Assembly (NCBI GenBank): GCA_002070215.1
Contig: MWCV01000006.1
Coordinates: forward strand, 34,227 to 98,226
Reading direction: 5' to 3'
DNA: 64,000 nt
Origin: Chloroflexi bacterium ADurb.Bin180
GTDB lineage: Bacteria; Chloroflexota; Anaerolineae; UBA2200
In this document: positions 18,513 to 27,300 of the stretch, one piece after another
How the letters are laid out: the number at the start of each line of letters is the position of its first letter
How positions within the stretch are numbered: position 1 is the stretch's first letter
Notes under the pieces: generated by a model
Databases searched by the model: none
What the model was told of the DNA's origin: nothing
Seen by the model: the letters and a program-made list of their open reading frames with translations, nothing else
Position numbers and translations under genes: made by a program

Positions 18513-20083
18513 TGGCCCCGCCTTCCCGATCCGCCGATGACGGTTCCACCCATTCCGCCGCCGCGGAAAAAGAACTGCCCATTGTTCGACGATGCCGTGT
18601 AGGCGACCAGCACCTTGTCGCCTTCGTTGAGCCCTCGCACGACCTCTACGTACGTCCCGTTGCTCAACCCCACCTGCACCGGTACCGTCTCATTGCTCCC
18701 CTCCAACGTTACTACATCCCCACTGTCATCCTGCGCTATCGCCAGCGCTGGCAGCAACAACGCATTCTGCCTCTGCCCCACCACAATCGTTACGTTCGCC
18801 GTCATCCCGGGCAGCAAGGACTCTCCCCCGGATCCCTCCAGACTCAACACTACATCGTAGCTGACTACATTCTGCACCAACTGACCCGCCAGCGGTACCT
18901 CTACAACCTTTCCTGTGAATTTGGCCCCGCTCAGCGCGTCAAAGGTAATGCTCGCACTCTGCCCTACTTTCACCTGGTTGATCTCCGTCTCGTCCACCGT
19001 CGCCACTACCTCTAGCTTGCTCAGATCAGCCAGCGTTACCACCCTTGTCCCCGAGGACACCAGGTCTCCTACCGCCACGCCCACTGAGGTCACTGTGCCA
19101 TCAAACGGCGCTACCATCGTGGCCGACTCCAGCGTCGCCTGGGCCTGCTCCAGCGCCGCCTTCGCCGAGTCGCACCGCGCCTGGGCCAGTTGCACCGTCT
19201 TGGCATCGGCGCCTGCTTCCATTGTCTTGAGCGTATTCTGAGCCCTGGCCAGGTTGTATTCCGCCTGGGCCATCTTGTTTTGCACTTCTTTGGTCGCCAG
19301 CTCACTGCCACCGGCCTTGAGGGCGGCCAGGCTCTGCTCGGCCTCGCGCACCCTGTCCTGAGCGTTCAGCAGGTTCAGAGCTGCCCGCGCCCTGGCCGAA
19401 TCGAACGCATCCTTGGCGTCCATCATGCGATTGTAGGCCAGGACCTCACGGTCACGCCCCTCTTCCGTGGTGATGGGGCCTTCCAGCATTTTGCCATGCT
19501 CCACTTCGGCCATATTCGCCTGCCACTGCAACCGATCAATCTGGTCTGCAACCGTGGCATCGTTCTGCAATGCGGCGAGTTGCGCTCTGGCATCTTCAAG
19601 AGTTCGTTTGGCCTCACCGATGACGTCAGCCACAGTTTGCTGCCCAGCCTGCGTCAGGGCCACCTCCGCCTGCGCCACATCGAGCCGGGCCTTCTGCAGG
19701 TCCAATGCTGTGTATGGCTCCTTCGCACTCACCAGGGCCTCCTCCGCCGATAGCAGGTTCGCCTTTGCCTGCTCCACCGCGCGTTCCAGGCTCGACGGAT
19801 CGATCTTGACCAGTACGTCGCCCTTCTTCACTCTCTGCCCGCTCGCAACCAGCACTTCCGTCACCGGCAGACGACTGACGTCCAAGCCTAGCACCACTTG
19901 CTCCTGCGATCCCACTTGACCCGTTGGCGATACCGTCGCCGTCAGGTTGCCCCGGGTCACCGCCACTACCTGAGTGAGCGCGGTGCTGTCGGACGTCTTG
20001 CTGCGCGACCTCCACAGCAGAACACCTCCAACCACGGCCACCGCTACAACGACGAGCCCAATAAGTACCTTGAGGTTCTTCAT
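18509..20083 (-). CDS. HlyD/MacA-type membrane-fusion adaptor, second of two
   Basis: A 524-residue periplasmic-adaptor-like protein with an N-terminal membrane anchor (about 3-26), a biotinyl-lipoyl/HlyD half near residues 45-100 and a long alpha-helical hairpin with Gln/Ala-rich coiled coils (about 100-290). The second lipoyl half, beta-barrel and membrane-proximal domains follow (about 300-500). It should couple the MacB-like permease to the outer cell surface. Residues 291-491 are virtually identical to those of the preceding paralogue while the helical hairpin differs. The ATG at 20083 is preferred over a TTG at 20098 because GAGGGGCGAG precedes it. Confidence 0.9.
   Translation of the reverse strand: MKNLKVLIGLVVVAVAVVGGVLLWRSRSKTSDSTALTQVVAVTRGNLTATVSPTGQVGSQEQVVLGLDVSRLPVTEVLVASGQRVKKGDVLVKIDPSSLERAVEQAKANLLSAEEALVSAKEPYTALDLQKARLDVAQAEVALTQAGQQTVADVIGEAKRTLEDARAQLAALQNDATVADQIDRLQWQANMAEVEHGKMLEGPITTEEGRDREVLAYNRMMDAKDAFDSARARAALNLLNAQDRVREAEQSLAALKAGGSELATKEVQNKMAQAEYNLARAQNTLKTMEAGADAKTVQLAQARCDSAKAALEQAQATLESATMVAPFDGTVTSVGVAVGDLVSSGTRVVTLADLSKLEVVATVDETEINQVKVGQSASITFDALSGAKFTGKVVEVPLAGQLVQNVVSYDVVLSLEGSGGESLLPGMTANVTIVVGQRQNALLLPALAIAQDDSGDVVTLEGSNETVPVQVGLSNGTYVEVVRGLNEGDKVLVAYTASSNNGQFFFRGGGMGGTVIGGSGRRGQ
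18611..19213 (-). repeat. 603-bp near-identical direct repeat, copy A
   Basis: This stretch is repeated at 20221-20823 with an offset of 1610 bases. By eye I find one mismatch (G at 19177 versus A at 20787, giving Arg versus Trp). It encodes the C-terminal adaptor domains. Flanking sequence diverges abruptly. Confidence 0.9.
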
Positions 20084-20100
20084 CTTCTCGCCCCTCAACC

Positions 20101-21693
20101 CTATCTTCCCCCAGGCGGAGCCTGTGGAGGTGCACCACCGCCGCCTATCTCAACCATTACCCCCATGCCTGCACCAGGAAAGCGCGTGCTGTCGCTACTG
20201 GTGGACGAGTAGGCAATAACCACCTTGTCGCCTTCGTTGAGCCCTCGCACGACCTCTACGTACGTCCCGTTGCTCAACCCCACCTGCACCGGTACCGTCT
20301 CATTGCTCCCCTCCAACGTTACTACATCCCCACTGTCATCCTGCGCTATCGCCAGCGCTGGCAGCAACAACGCATTCTGCCTCTGCCCCACCACAATCGT
20401 TACGTTCGCCGTCATCCCGGGCAGCAAGGACTCTCCCCCGGATCCCTCCAGACTCAACACTACATCGTAGCTGACTACATTCTGCACCAACTGACCCGCC
20501 AGCGGTACCTCTACAACCTTTCCTGTGAATTTGGCCCCGCTCAGCGCGTCAAAGGTAATGCTCGCACTCTGCCCTACTTTCACCTGGTTGATCTCCGTCT
20601 CGTCCACCGTCGCCACTACCTCTAGCTTGCTCAGATCAGCCAGCGTTACCACCCTTGTCCCCGAGGACACCAGGTCTCCTACCGCCACGCCCACTGAGGT
20701 CACTGTGCCATCAAACGGCGCTACCATCGTGGCCGACTCCAGCGTCGCCTGGGCCTGCTCCAGCGCCGCCTTCGCCGAGTCGCACCACGCCTGGGCCAGT
20801 TGCACCGTCTTGGCATCGGCGCCAGTCTCTACCTTGCTCAGGCTATCCTTCGCCCTGGCCAGGTTGTACTCGGCCAGCGCCACCTTGTTGTTCCAGTTGG
20901 CCAGGGCAACACTCTTGGCTCCAGCACGCAGATCCGCCAGGGTCTTCTCTGCCTCGGTCACTCTGGTCTGAGCTGCGCTAATGGCCGCACTGGCCGTGGC
21001 CTGAGCGACAGATAGCTGCGCCTGTGCCCTGGACAAGGCCTGCTCAGCCTCAGTTACGTCATTAGCTGTCGCCTTCCCCTGACTGAGCTGGACTCGCAGG
21101 TTACTGACATTGCGCTCGTGCCAGGCCGTGGTGTACTGCAGGTCTCGCACCGTCTTACCGGCACTGCTGCCGCTGGTAGTCAGAATGAGATTCAGCCTGG
21201 CGCTCTCGAGGCCCGACTCGGCCTGCCTGATCAGCTCTGCCGAGTCGTTCTGGCTGACCTCCGCCAGGGCCGCCTCAGCCTGTGCCACGTCAAGCCGGGC
21301 CTTTTGCAGGTCCAACGCCGTGTACGGCTCCTTCGCCCTCGCCAGAGCCTCCTCCGCCGACAGCAGGTTCGCTTTTGCCTGCTCCACTGCACGTTCCAGG
21401 CTCGACGGATCGATCTCGACCAGAACATCGCCTTTCTTTACTTCCTGACCACTCGCTACCAGCACTTCCGTCACGGGCAACCGGCTGACATCAAAGGTCA
21501 GGTCCGCTTGGTGCTGCGATGCTACTTGCCCCGTAGGCGACACGGTCGCCGTCAGATTGCCCCGGGTCACCGCCACTACCTGGGTGAGCTCGGATGACTG
21601 CGTGCTGCTACTGCGCAGCTTGCATGCGCCAAAGACCACAGCCCCGGCCAGAACAACGCCGGCCACCCACTTCAGACCAACTCTGCGACGCAT
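20101..21693 (-). CDS. HlyD/MacA-type membrane-fusion adaptor, first of two
   Basis: A 530-residue adaptor with an N-terminal hydrophobic segment ending in FGAC, which could be a lipobox, then a lipoyl half, a long helical hairpin and C-terminal barrel domains. It is paralogous to the next gene: similar over about 45-125, divergent in the hairpin (about 125-290) and nearly identical at DNA level over residues 291-491. The ATG at 21693 is chosen because GGAAGGGGAG precedes it. An alternative ATG at 21711 overlaps the stop of the upstream gene (TAATG). Two different hairpins on one shared C-terminal module suggest heteromeric or alternative adaptors. Confidence 0.9.
   Translation of the reverse strand: MRRRVGLKWVAGVVLAGAVVFGACKLRSSSTQSSELTQVVAVTRGNLTATVSPTGQVASQHQADLTFDVSRLPVTEVLVASGQEVKKGDVLVEIDPSSLERAVEQAKANLLSAEEALARAKEPYTALDLQKARLDVAQAEAALAEVSQNDSAELIRQAESGLESARLNLILTTSGSSAGKTVRDLQYTTAWHERNVSNLRVQLSQGKATANDVTEAEQALSRAQAQLSVAQATASAAISAAQTRVTEAEKTLADLRAGAKSVALANWNNKVALAEYNLARAKDSLSKVETGADAKTVQLAQAWCDSAKAALEQAQATLESATMVAPFDGTVTSVGVAVGDLVSSGTRVVTLADLSKLEVVATVDETEINQVKVGQSASITFDALSGAKFTGKVVEVPLAGQLVQNVVSYDVVLSLEGSGGESLLPGMTANVTIVVGQRQNALLLPALAIAQDDSGDVVTLEGSNETVPVQVGLSNGTYVEVVRGLNEGDKVVIAYSSTSSDSTRFPGAGMGVMVEIGGGGAPPQAPPGGR
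20221..20823 (-). repeat. 603-bp near-identical direct repeat, copy B
   Basis: The partner of 18611-19213. Identity includes synonymous positions, so conversion or duplication must be recent, or the assembly has copied one version onto the other. Confidence 0.9.
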
Positions 21694-21710
21694 AAAGTCT
21701 CCCCTTCCCA

Positions 21711-22181
21711 TTACTGGCCGGGCTGAGTCAGTGCCCGCTGCCGCATAGACTGGATGGATCTCGCGGTGTAGCTGCCATCATCGTTCTTGGAGCCGGATAC
21801 CATCACACTCTCGCCAACGGCCAGCTCACCTACTCCGACGCTGACGTTCTTCTCGATGAGCGTGCTGTCAGTCGTCTTGACGGCTATGGAACCCTGATCG
21901 GTCTTGATCACTACAGTGCTTCCGCTGACGCTCTCGATGGTGCCAGCCAGACCACCACCCTGGAACTGCATTCCGCCGCGGTCCCCTGTTGGCGCTCCGT
22001 CCTGTCCAGGAAACTGACCATCAATCCGAATCTGCCCTCCCTGGCCCCCCATCCGCTGAAAGACCAGAGACGGATTGTTCACCACCTTCTGCTCACCCGC
22101 CCTCATTCCCAGAAAGTAACCACCAGCGCCTACGCCGGCCACAACCAGTACCGCTATCAGCGCGATCATCCATTTCTTCAT
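21711..22181 (-). CDS. Membrane-anchored DUF5666-like protein
   Basis: A 156-residue protein with an N-terminal transmembrane segment (about 3-25), a Gly/Gln-rich linker (GGQGGQ, GQFPGQDG), and a small beta domain of about 70 residues. The domain reads GTIESVSGSTVVIKT, then VGVGELAVGESVMVSG, resembling the OB-like DUF5666 family found beside ABC exporters. Function is unknown. It sits between the ATPase and the first adaptor in the exporter operon, so it may be an extracytoplasmic accessory. The ATG at 22181 is preceded by GGGAGG. Confidence 0.7.
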   Translation of the reverse strand: MKKWMIALIAVLVVAGVGAGGYFLGMRAGEQKVVNNPSLVFQRMGGQGGQIRIDGQFPGQDGAPTGDRGGMQFQGGGLAGTIESVSGSTVVIKTDQGSIAVKTTDSTLIEKNVSVGVGELAVGESVMVSGSKNDDGSYTARSIQSMRQRALTQPGQ

Positions 22182-22205
22182 GATGCCTGTACCTCCCAAC
22201 ATTAG

Positions 22206-22865
22206 CTAGTCTGATATCTGCCCATCGCGAATGTGAACGATCCGGTCGGCACAAGCGCCCACGTCCGGGTCGTGCGTAACCATTACAATGCTCATTCCGC
22301 GCTCGCGGTTGAGGGTGCGGAATATGTCCAGAATCTCACCACCGGCCTTGGAATCAAGGTTGCCGGTCGGCTCGTCGGCCAGGATGATCTGGGGAGAATT
22401 CACCAATGCTCGCGCGATACCCACCCGCTGCTGCTCACCGCCAGACAACTGGTTGGGACGGTGATTGGCTCGTTCGGCGAGTCCGACCGACGCCAGCGCA
22501 TCGAGAGCCTTCTGGTGTCGGTTCGGCGCCCGACCGTAGATCATCGGTAGCTCTACGTTGGACAGCGCCGTCGTACGAGGAAGAAGATTGTAGGTCTGAA
22601 AGACAAAGCCAATCTTGCGATTGCGGATCTCAGCCAGTTGGTCATCAGTCAGTGTCTCAACCTCAATGCCATCCAACTGGTAACTACCCGAGGTTGGCTG
22701 GTCGAGGCAGCCAATCACGTTCATCAGCGTCGACTTGCCCGATCCCGAAGGCCCCATTATCGCCACCCACTCTCCTGCCTGGATCGAGAGAGAAACGCCA
22801 CGCAGAGCCTGGACCTCAACGCTGCCCATCTTGTAGACTTTGGTTACATCTGTGATCTCTATCAC
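22206..22865 (-). CDS. MacB/LolD-type ABC exporter ATPase
   Basis: A 219-residue ATPase of the LolD/MacB group. It has Walker [10 protein letters not shown] near residue 36, Q-loop [11 protein letters not shown], signature [15 protein letters not shown] near 140, Walker [14 protein letters not shown] and switch His in VMVTHDP. It is the first gene of the exporter operon and pairs with the permease four genes on. Only 23 bases separate it from a terminator-like hairpin, so its promoter is probably upstream of that hairpin. Confidence 0.92.
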   Translation of the reverse strand: MIEITDVTKVYKMGSVEVQALRGVSLSIQAGEWVAIMGPSGSGKSTLMNVIGCLDQPTSGSYQLDGIEVETLTDDQLAEIRNRKIGFVFQTYNLLPRTTALSNVELPMIYGRAPNRHQKALDALASVGLAERANHRPNQLSGGEQQRVGIARALVNSPQIILADEPTGNLDSKAGGEILDIFRTLNRERGMSIVMVTHDPDVGACADRIVHIRDGQISD

Positions 22866-22888
22866 TGCTTGCTCCTGCCCCGAGTCTC

Positions 22889-22924
22889 AAAAAGTGAGGG
22901 GCGGAAATGCCTTTCCGCCCCTCA
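22889..22924 (-). terminator. Terminator or attenuator before the exporter operon
   Basis: On the minus strand a perfect 13-bp stem (22924-22912 with 22907-22895) with a 4-nt loop is followed, after a C, by five U residues. It ends the secreted-protein gene but lies just 24-60 bases before the exporter ATPase, so read-through would control that operon. Confidence 0.8.
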
Positions 22925-22939
22925 GTCTTGCGGCTGAGC

Positions 22940-23737
22940 CTAGTAGCTACCGCGACTCAACCTGCCCGAGAATCGCCCCCAGGTCGAGGTTCCCCCGGTA
23001 CTATCATCGGTCTTGTTGTCCGAAGGAGGAGAACCATGGAAACCACCCTGCGGGAACCCCTGCCTGTAGCCCTGGTGACTGCCGCAGCCGGCCGGGATCT
23101 TGCTTTCGAGCTGCTTCTGCACCTGCTCCTTGAGGCTGGCCAGCATGGTGTCAGCCTTGGCCTGAGTGATACGCCCAGCAGCAACCAGACTCTTCAACTC
23201 TTCGGTCCGCTGAGCCACTGCTGCGTCAACGATGACCGCGACGTCAACGCCTTTCTCTTTGGCCACATCGGCGATGGACTTGTCGGTACCCATTGCCTTG
23301 ACCAATTCCTCAACGGTCATGCCCAGCTTCTCGGCCGCAACGGACATGATGGAAACACCTCCCCTCATGCCCATCTCCCAGTCCGGTCCGCCGCTGCCAC
23401 CGTGGCCTCGCCCGCCAGGCATACCAAAGCCCATCATCCCCTGACCGTCAGCCCAACGCTCGGCCATTTGATCGGCCTGCTCCTGCGTCAGCAGGCCTTC
23501 CTCCACGGCCTGCTTGAGCACATCGCCCTGCGCCGTCGAGACGGCCGAGTCATACTGCTCGACCGTGATGCCCAGCGCCTTGGCAATGGCCTGGTGCATC
23601 CGCTCCCACAGGTCGGTGATCTTGTTGCCCGTCTGTGGCGTGGGCGTTGCGCTCTGCGCTGACGCTGCAGCCACTGCTGCCAGGGCGACTACCACAACCA
23701 GAGCCGCGATGCCACCTATCTTGAGAATCTTGCTCAT
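22940..23737 (-). CDS. Secreted protein of unknown function with helical repeats
   Basis: A 265-residue protein with a clear signal peptide (hydrophobic residues 8-25, cleavage near ASAQ), a TPTP linker, and helical segments. Two related units, AKALGITVEQYDSAV and AEKLGMTVEELVKAM, are separated by a Gly/Met-rich linker (GMMGFGMPGGRGHGG); the C-terminal tail is Gly/Ser-rich. Acidic and Met/His-rich low-complexity sequence could bind metal, but nothing proves this. It is reminiscent of DUF2680-like secreted proteins. Start ATG has AAAGGGAGGT upstream. It precedes the exporter operon in the same direction. Confidence 0.75.
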   Translation of the reverse strand: MSKILKIGGIAALVVVVALAAVAAASAQSATPTPQTGNKITDLWERMHQAIAKALGITVEQYDSAVSTAQGDVLKQAVEEGLLTQEQADQMAERWADGQGMMGFGMPGGRGHGGSGGPDWEMGMRGGVSIMSVAAEKLGMTVEELVKAMGTDKSIADVAKEKGVDVAVIVDAAVAQRTEELKSLVAAGRITQAKADTMLASLKEQVQKQLESKIPAGCGSHQGYRQGFPQGGFHGSPPSDNKTDDSTGGTSTWGRFSGRLSRGSY

Positions 23738-23791
23738 CTACTACCTCCCTTTCTCTTGAGGCGAGTTGACCCCGCCTCAGCTTCTGAATCA

Positions 23792-23819
23792 AGCATAACA
23801 GCAAGTTGTGGAGATTCAA
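23792..23819 (-). promoter_or_regulatory. Promoter of the secreted repeat protein
   Basis: On the minus strand TTGAAT (23814-23819), a 16-bp spacer and TATGCT (23792-23797). It may also drive the exporter operon by read-through. Confidence 0.45.
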
Positions 23820-23877
23820 TGAAGGCCGGCTGGACTTGATGCACTTCCTACACTCCAAAACCGGGGCGCGACTCGGT

Positions 23878-23906
23878 TTGTCTGCGCCACCCGGCGCCGG
23901 TAAAAT
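23878..23906 (+). promoter_or_regulatory. Promoter of comEC, leaderless architecture
   Basis: TTGTCT (23878-23883), a 17-bp spacer and TAAAAT (23901-23906). The predicted start (about 23912-23915) coincides with the ATG at 23915, and no Shine-Dalgarno sequence is present. Confidence 0.55.
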
Positions 23907-23914
23907 CGCAACCG

Positions 23915-26293
23915 ATGACACTCGTCTACCTGGCCTCTGCCTGGCTGATGGGACTGTACATTGCCTCTCTGGTCAGCATTGCCCCCTGGCTGCCTGGAGT
24001 CATCGGCCTGCTCTGCTTTCTGGTAGCGCTCGCGCTGGTCCAACGTTTCCACACCCAACCAGAACAGGCATCGCTGCTTCGTCTGGTCTCGGCCTTGCTC
24101 ATCTTTTTCGCTGCCGGCGTCTGGCGCTACCGGCTGGCCGAGCCAACCCTGCTGCCCGGGCCCCTTGCGGCGCTCAACGACGGCAAGCCGGTGTCCCTGC
24201 GGGGCGTCGTGGTCAACTACCCAACCGCTAAGGACCGCACTACTGAACTGCACGTGGCCGTATCAGCACGTGACTTGGCAGACGGATGGGCGCCCAGCCG
24301 CGGCCTGGTGCTGGTTCAGGTGCCTAGCTTCTACGAGTATCACTATGGCGACGAGCTCGAGTTCCGGGGCACACTGCGCACTCCCGGGGCACCGACAGCA
24401 GCGTTCTATCGGGACTGGCTGGCCAGGCAGGGCATTCACTCCACCATGAGCTACGCCAGCATCCGCGTGCTGGCCCACCACCGGGGCAATGCCTTGCTGG
24501 CCCTGCTCTATGCCATCAGGCTGCGCACCCACCAGTTCATCGCCTCGGCGCTGCCAGAACCGCAGGCCGCCCTGCTGAGCGGCATTCTGCTCGGCAGTGA
24601 CGAGGGCATCCCCAGAACACTGATGGACCAGTTCGGCCGCGCTGGCACGGCCCATATCATTGCCATCTCCGGGTTCAACATCGCACTGGTTTCGGCAGCC
24701 CTGGTCAAAGTATCATCCCGCTTTCTCCAGCGTTATGTCGCCCTCGCCGTTTCAGTGGCTGCCATCGCCGTCTATGCGATTCTGGTTGGCGCCGAGCCTC
24801 CGGTGGTGCGGGCGGCAATTATGGGCGGCCTGGCCGCCTTGGCGCTGATCGTCGGGCATCAGGCCGACGCACTGACCAGCCTCTTTGCCTCGGCCTGGTT
24901 CATGACCCTCGCCCGGCCCTTTCTGCTGTGGGATATCAGCTTTCAGATTTCTTTTGCGGCAAGCCTCGGGCTGATCCTCTACGGGGGCCGTCTGGCGTCT
25001 CTGGTCACCGCGGCACTGGCCAGAGTGACGTCGCTCCGGACCGCGGAACGTGTGGTTGCTCTGCTCAGCGACACCGTGCTGACGACGGTCGCCGCACAGA
25101 TCCTCGTGCTGCCGATCCTGGCCTACTACTTTGGCGGCGTCTCGCCGCTGGGGCTGCTGGCCAACCTGCTGGTTCTGCCGGTGCAACCGGCCATCGTCTA
25201 CCTGGGCGGTTCGGCTGCCATGCTCGGGCAATTTCTGCGGCCGGTGGGCATTCTGCTGAGCTGGGCCGTCTGGGTTCCCCTCACCTACACCATTCGGGTT
25301 ACGGAGACCATTGGCGGTTGGATTGGCAACCAGGCCTCGTCACAGACGGCATCGGCTGCTTCCGTGCTTGTCTACTACTCCGTGCTGGCGATTCTGTCAT
25401 TAGTGGTGAGCCGCCGGCAGCATCTGGTGGAGCAGGCACGCAAACTCATCGGTCAGCCTCGGGTGCGCAGAGGCATGCTGGTCATTCTGGTAGCATTGCT
25501 CTGTCTGGTCTGGAGCGGGGTGGCGTCACTTCCCAGCCCCGTCCTGCGCGTGTCGTTTCTCGATGTCGGACAGGGCGACGCCATCTTGATACAGACCCCC
25601 TCTGGACAGCGGCTGCTGATTGACGGCGGGCCGAGCCCGGCGCAGCTTCTGGCAGCGCTGGGACGCCGTCTGCCTTTCTGGGATCGGCGCATCGACCTGG
25701 TCCTCTGCACCCACGCCCACGATGATCACTTGCGCGGTCTGCTGGCGGTGACGGATCGTTATCATGTGCGCACGGTGATCCGCGGGACCAGTGACTCCAC
25801 TTCGGCCATTTCACTGGCCTGGCAAGCTCGGCTCAGGGAGCAAGAAATCGACGCTCTAGCCGTGAGCGATCCCATTTGCATCGACCTGGGCGATGGTTTG
25901 AACCTGCAGGTCTGGCCAGTAGCCCAGCAAGATGGCTCCTGCCTCCTGGCGCGGTTGACCGGGCCAACGGCGCAGTTCCTCTTCACCGGCGACCTGGAGG
26001 CCGAGTCAATTCTGTCACTGGCCCGGGACGGCACGACACTGGCGAGCACAGTGCTCAAGGTGCCACACCATGGAAGCGCGCAGGGCCTCGACTCGCCTTT
26101 GCTCGATGCCGTGCAGCCGCAACTGGCGGTCATCTCGGTAGGCGCCGACAACAGGTTCGGCCATCCTGCCCCGTCGACGCTGGAGCTTCTCGCGGCACGG
26201 GCCATTCCTACCCTGCGCACCGACCTGTCGGGGGACATTGAGGTCACGGTAGACGCGCAAGGCTGGCATACCAGGACCGCTACTCGCCGGTAG
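23915..26293 (+). CDS. comEC: ComEC/Rec2 DNA-uptake channel protein
   Basis: A 792-residue membrane protein with all three ComEC parts: an N-terminal OB-like region between transmembrane helices, the multi-helix competence domain (GILLGSDEG and AISGFNIALVS near residues 225-260), and a C-terminal metallo-beta-lactamase-like domain from about 545. The last has FLDVGQGDAILIQTP, THAHDDHLRG, FTGDLE and VPHHGSAQG, so its metal-binding motifs look intact. ComEC moves single-stranded DNA into the cell and the lactamase-like domain may degrade the other strand. No other competence gene is in the window. Confidence 0.93.
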   Translation: MTLVYLASAWLMGLYIASLVSIAPWLPGVIGLLCFLVALALVQRFHTQPEQASLLRLVSALLIFFAAGVWRYRLAEPTLLPGPLAALNDGKPVSLRGVVVNYPTAKDRTTELHVAVSARDLADGWAPSRGLVLVQVPSFYEYHYGDELEFRGTLRTPGAPTAAFYRDWLARQGIHSTMSYASIRVLAHHRGNALLALLYAIRLRTHQFIASALPEPQAALLSGILLGSDEGIPRTLMDQFGRAGTAHIIAISGFNIALVSAALVKVSSRFLQRYVALAVSVAAIAVYAILVGAEPPVVRAAIMGGLAALALIVGHQADALTSLFASAWFMTLARPFLLWDISFQISFAASLGLILYGGRLASLVTAALARVTSLRTAERVVALLSDTVLTTVAAQILVLPILAYYFGGVSPLGLLANLLVLPVQPAIVYLGGSAAMLGQFLRPVGILLSWAVWVPLTYTIRVTETIGGWIGNQASSQTASAASVLVYYSVLAILSLVVSRRQHLVEQARKLIGQPRVRRGMLVILVALLCLVWSGVASLPSPVLRVSFLDVGQGDAILIQTPSGQRLLIDGGPSPAQLLAALGRRLPFWDRRIDLVLCTHAHDDHLRGLLAVTDRYHVRTVIRGTSDSTSAISLAWQARLREQEIDALAVSDPICIDLGDGLNLQVWPVAQQDGSCLLARLTGPTAQFLFTGDLEAESILSLARDGTTLASTVLKVPHHGSAQGLDSPLLDAVQPQLAVISVGADNRFGHPAPSTLELLAARAIPTLRTDLSGDIEVTVDAQGWHTRTATRR

Positions 26294-26310
26294 CAGCAAT
26301 CGCGGCCGCT

Positions 26311-26339
26311 TTGGCAAAGCCCGCAGCCAAAGGTATAAT
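26311..26339 (+). promoter_or_regulatory. Promoter of the SGNH-iorAB-pyrG operon
   Basis: TTGGCA (26311-26316), a 17-bp spacer and perfect TATAAT (26334-26339). The predicted start (about 26345-26348) is only a few bases before the ATG at 26350, so the mRNA should be leaderless or nearly so. Confidence 0.7.
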
Positions 26340-26349
26340 GTCTCCTGTC

Positions 26350-27300
26350 ATGGTCGCGTTGTGGTTGCTCGCTGGCTTCCTCTGTGCGGAGCTGCTTCTT
26401 CGCGCCCGCCACCGTACTCTGGACCTTGCCAGACCCACAGAGCTGAGGCCCGAGACACGCCAGTTGAGACCAGAGCAGACCCGTGCCGCCTTCAGCATTG
26501 TCTGCCTGGGCGATTCCAATACCTTCGGTGAGGCGCTGTCTTTCGAGCAAGCCTTTCCCGCGTTGCTGGAGGCCTTGCTCCGCAGCAAATCCCCTGGACC
26601 GGACATGGTCGTTGTCAATGCCGGCATCAGGGGAAACACGGCTGTGATGGGCCTGGAGCGCCTGACCACAGACGTACTCGCCTACAGGCCGCGCATCGTA
26701 ATCAGCGCATTTGGAGCCAATGATGGTCACCTGGGAGAATGGCCTCTCGACAACTGCCGCGAGCAGCAGATGACCCACAGAACTACTCCGCTCGGCCGGC
26801 TCGAAGCCTGGTTATTGCAGAGCCATCTTCTGCTGAGCCTGCGCACCCGCCTGAGCCGCACTCGGCGACCAGCATCCGACGCCGCCTCCGCCGCTCTCGG
26901 CGATGGCGCTAGTCAGCCTCGCGTGTCTCTGCAGGGTTTTGCGCTGGCCCAGCGCCTGATCGCCGACCGGCTGCGGCGCGCTGGCTGCTCTGTCTTGTTC
27001 ATGACCTCAACAGTACCCAACCCTGCCTGGACGAATCTGGTTGCCGCGGAACAGCATCAGGCATCGGTCTATGAGCAGTTCAACGAAACGGTCCGCACCC
27101 TGGCTGACGAACTGGCCGTACCGCTGATTGATCTGCAGAAGCTGCTCCAGCAGCAGACTCCCTCCGATTCGGCGACGCTGATCGCTCCTGACGCGGTGCA
27201 TCTGACGGCCAAGGGCCATCGTTTCGCCGCGGAACTCGTCCTGGAAACAATACAGCGCAGCGGTCTGCTGCCTGATGACTCTACGGAGGCAGAGCAGTGA
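26350..27300 (+). CDS. SGNH/GDSL-family hydrolase, membrane-anchored
   Basis: A 316-residue protein with an N-terminal hydrophobic segment (VALWLLAGFLCAELLL) and the SGNH blocks: GDSNTFG with the nucleophile Ser, a Gly in NAGIRGNTAVMG, Asn in FGANDGHLG, and a C-terminal DAVHLTAKGH with the catalytic Asp-His. It is probably an extracytoplasmic esterase or acetylhydrolase. The ATG at 26350 is preferred because the promoter -10 overlaps the upstream in-frame ATG (TATAATG). Its TGA overlaps the GTG start of iorA by four bases, an odd coupling with no obvious metabolic link. Confidence 0.85.
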   Translation: MVALWLLAGFLCAELLLRARHRTLDLARPTELRPETRQLRPEQTRAAFSIVCLGDSNTFGEALSFEQAFPALLEALLRSKSPGPDMVVVNAGIRGNTAVMGLERLTTDVLAYRPRIVISAFGANDGHLGEWPLDNCREQQMTHRTTPLGRLEAWLLQSHLLLSLRTRLSRTRRPASDAASAALGDGASQPRVSLQGFALAQRLIADRLRRAGCSVLFMTSTVPNPAWTNLVAAEQHQASVYEQFNETVRTLADELAVPLIDLQKLLQQQTPSDSATLIAPDAVHLTAKGHRFAAELVLETIQRSGLLPDDSTEAEQ

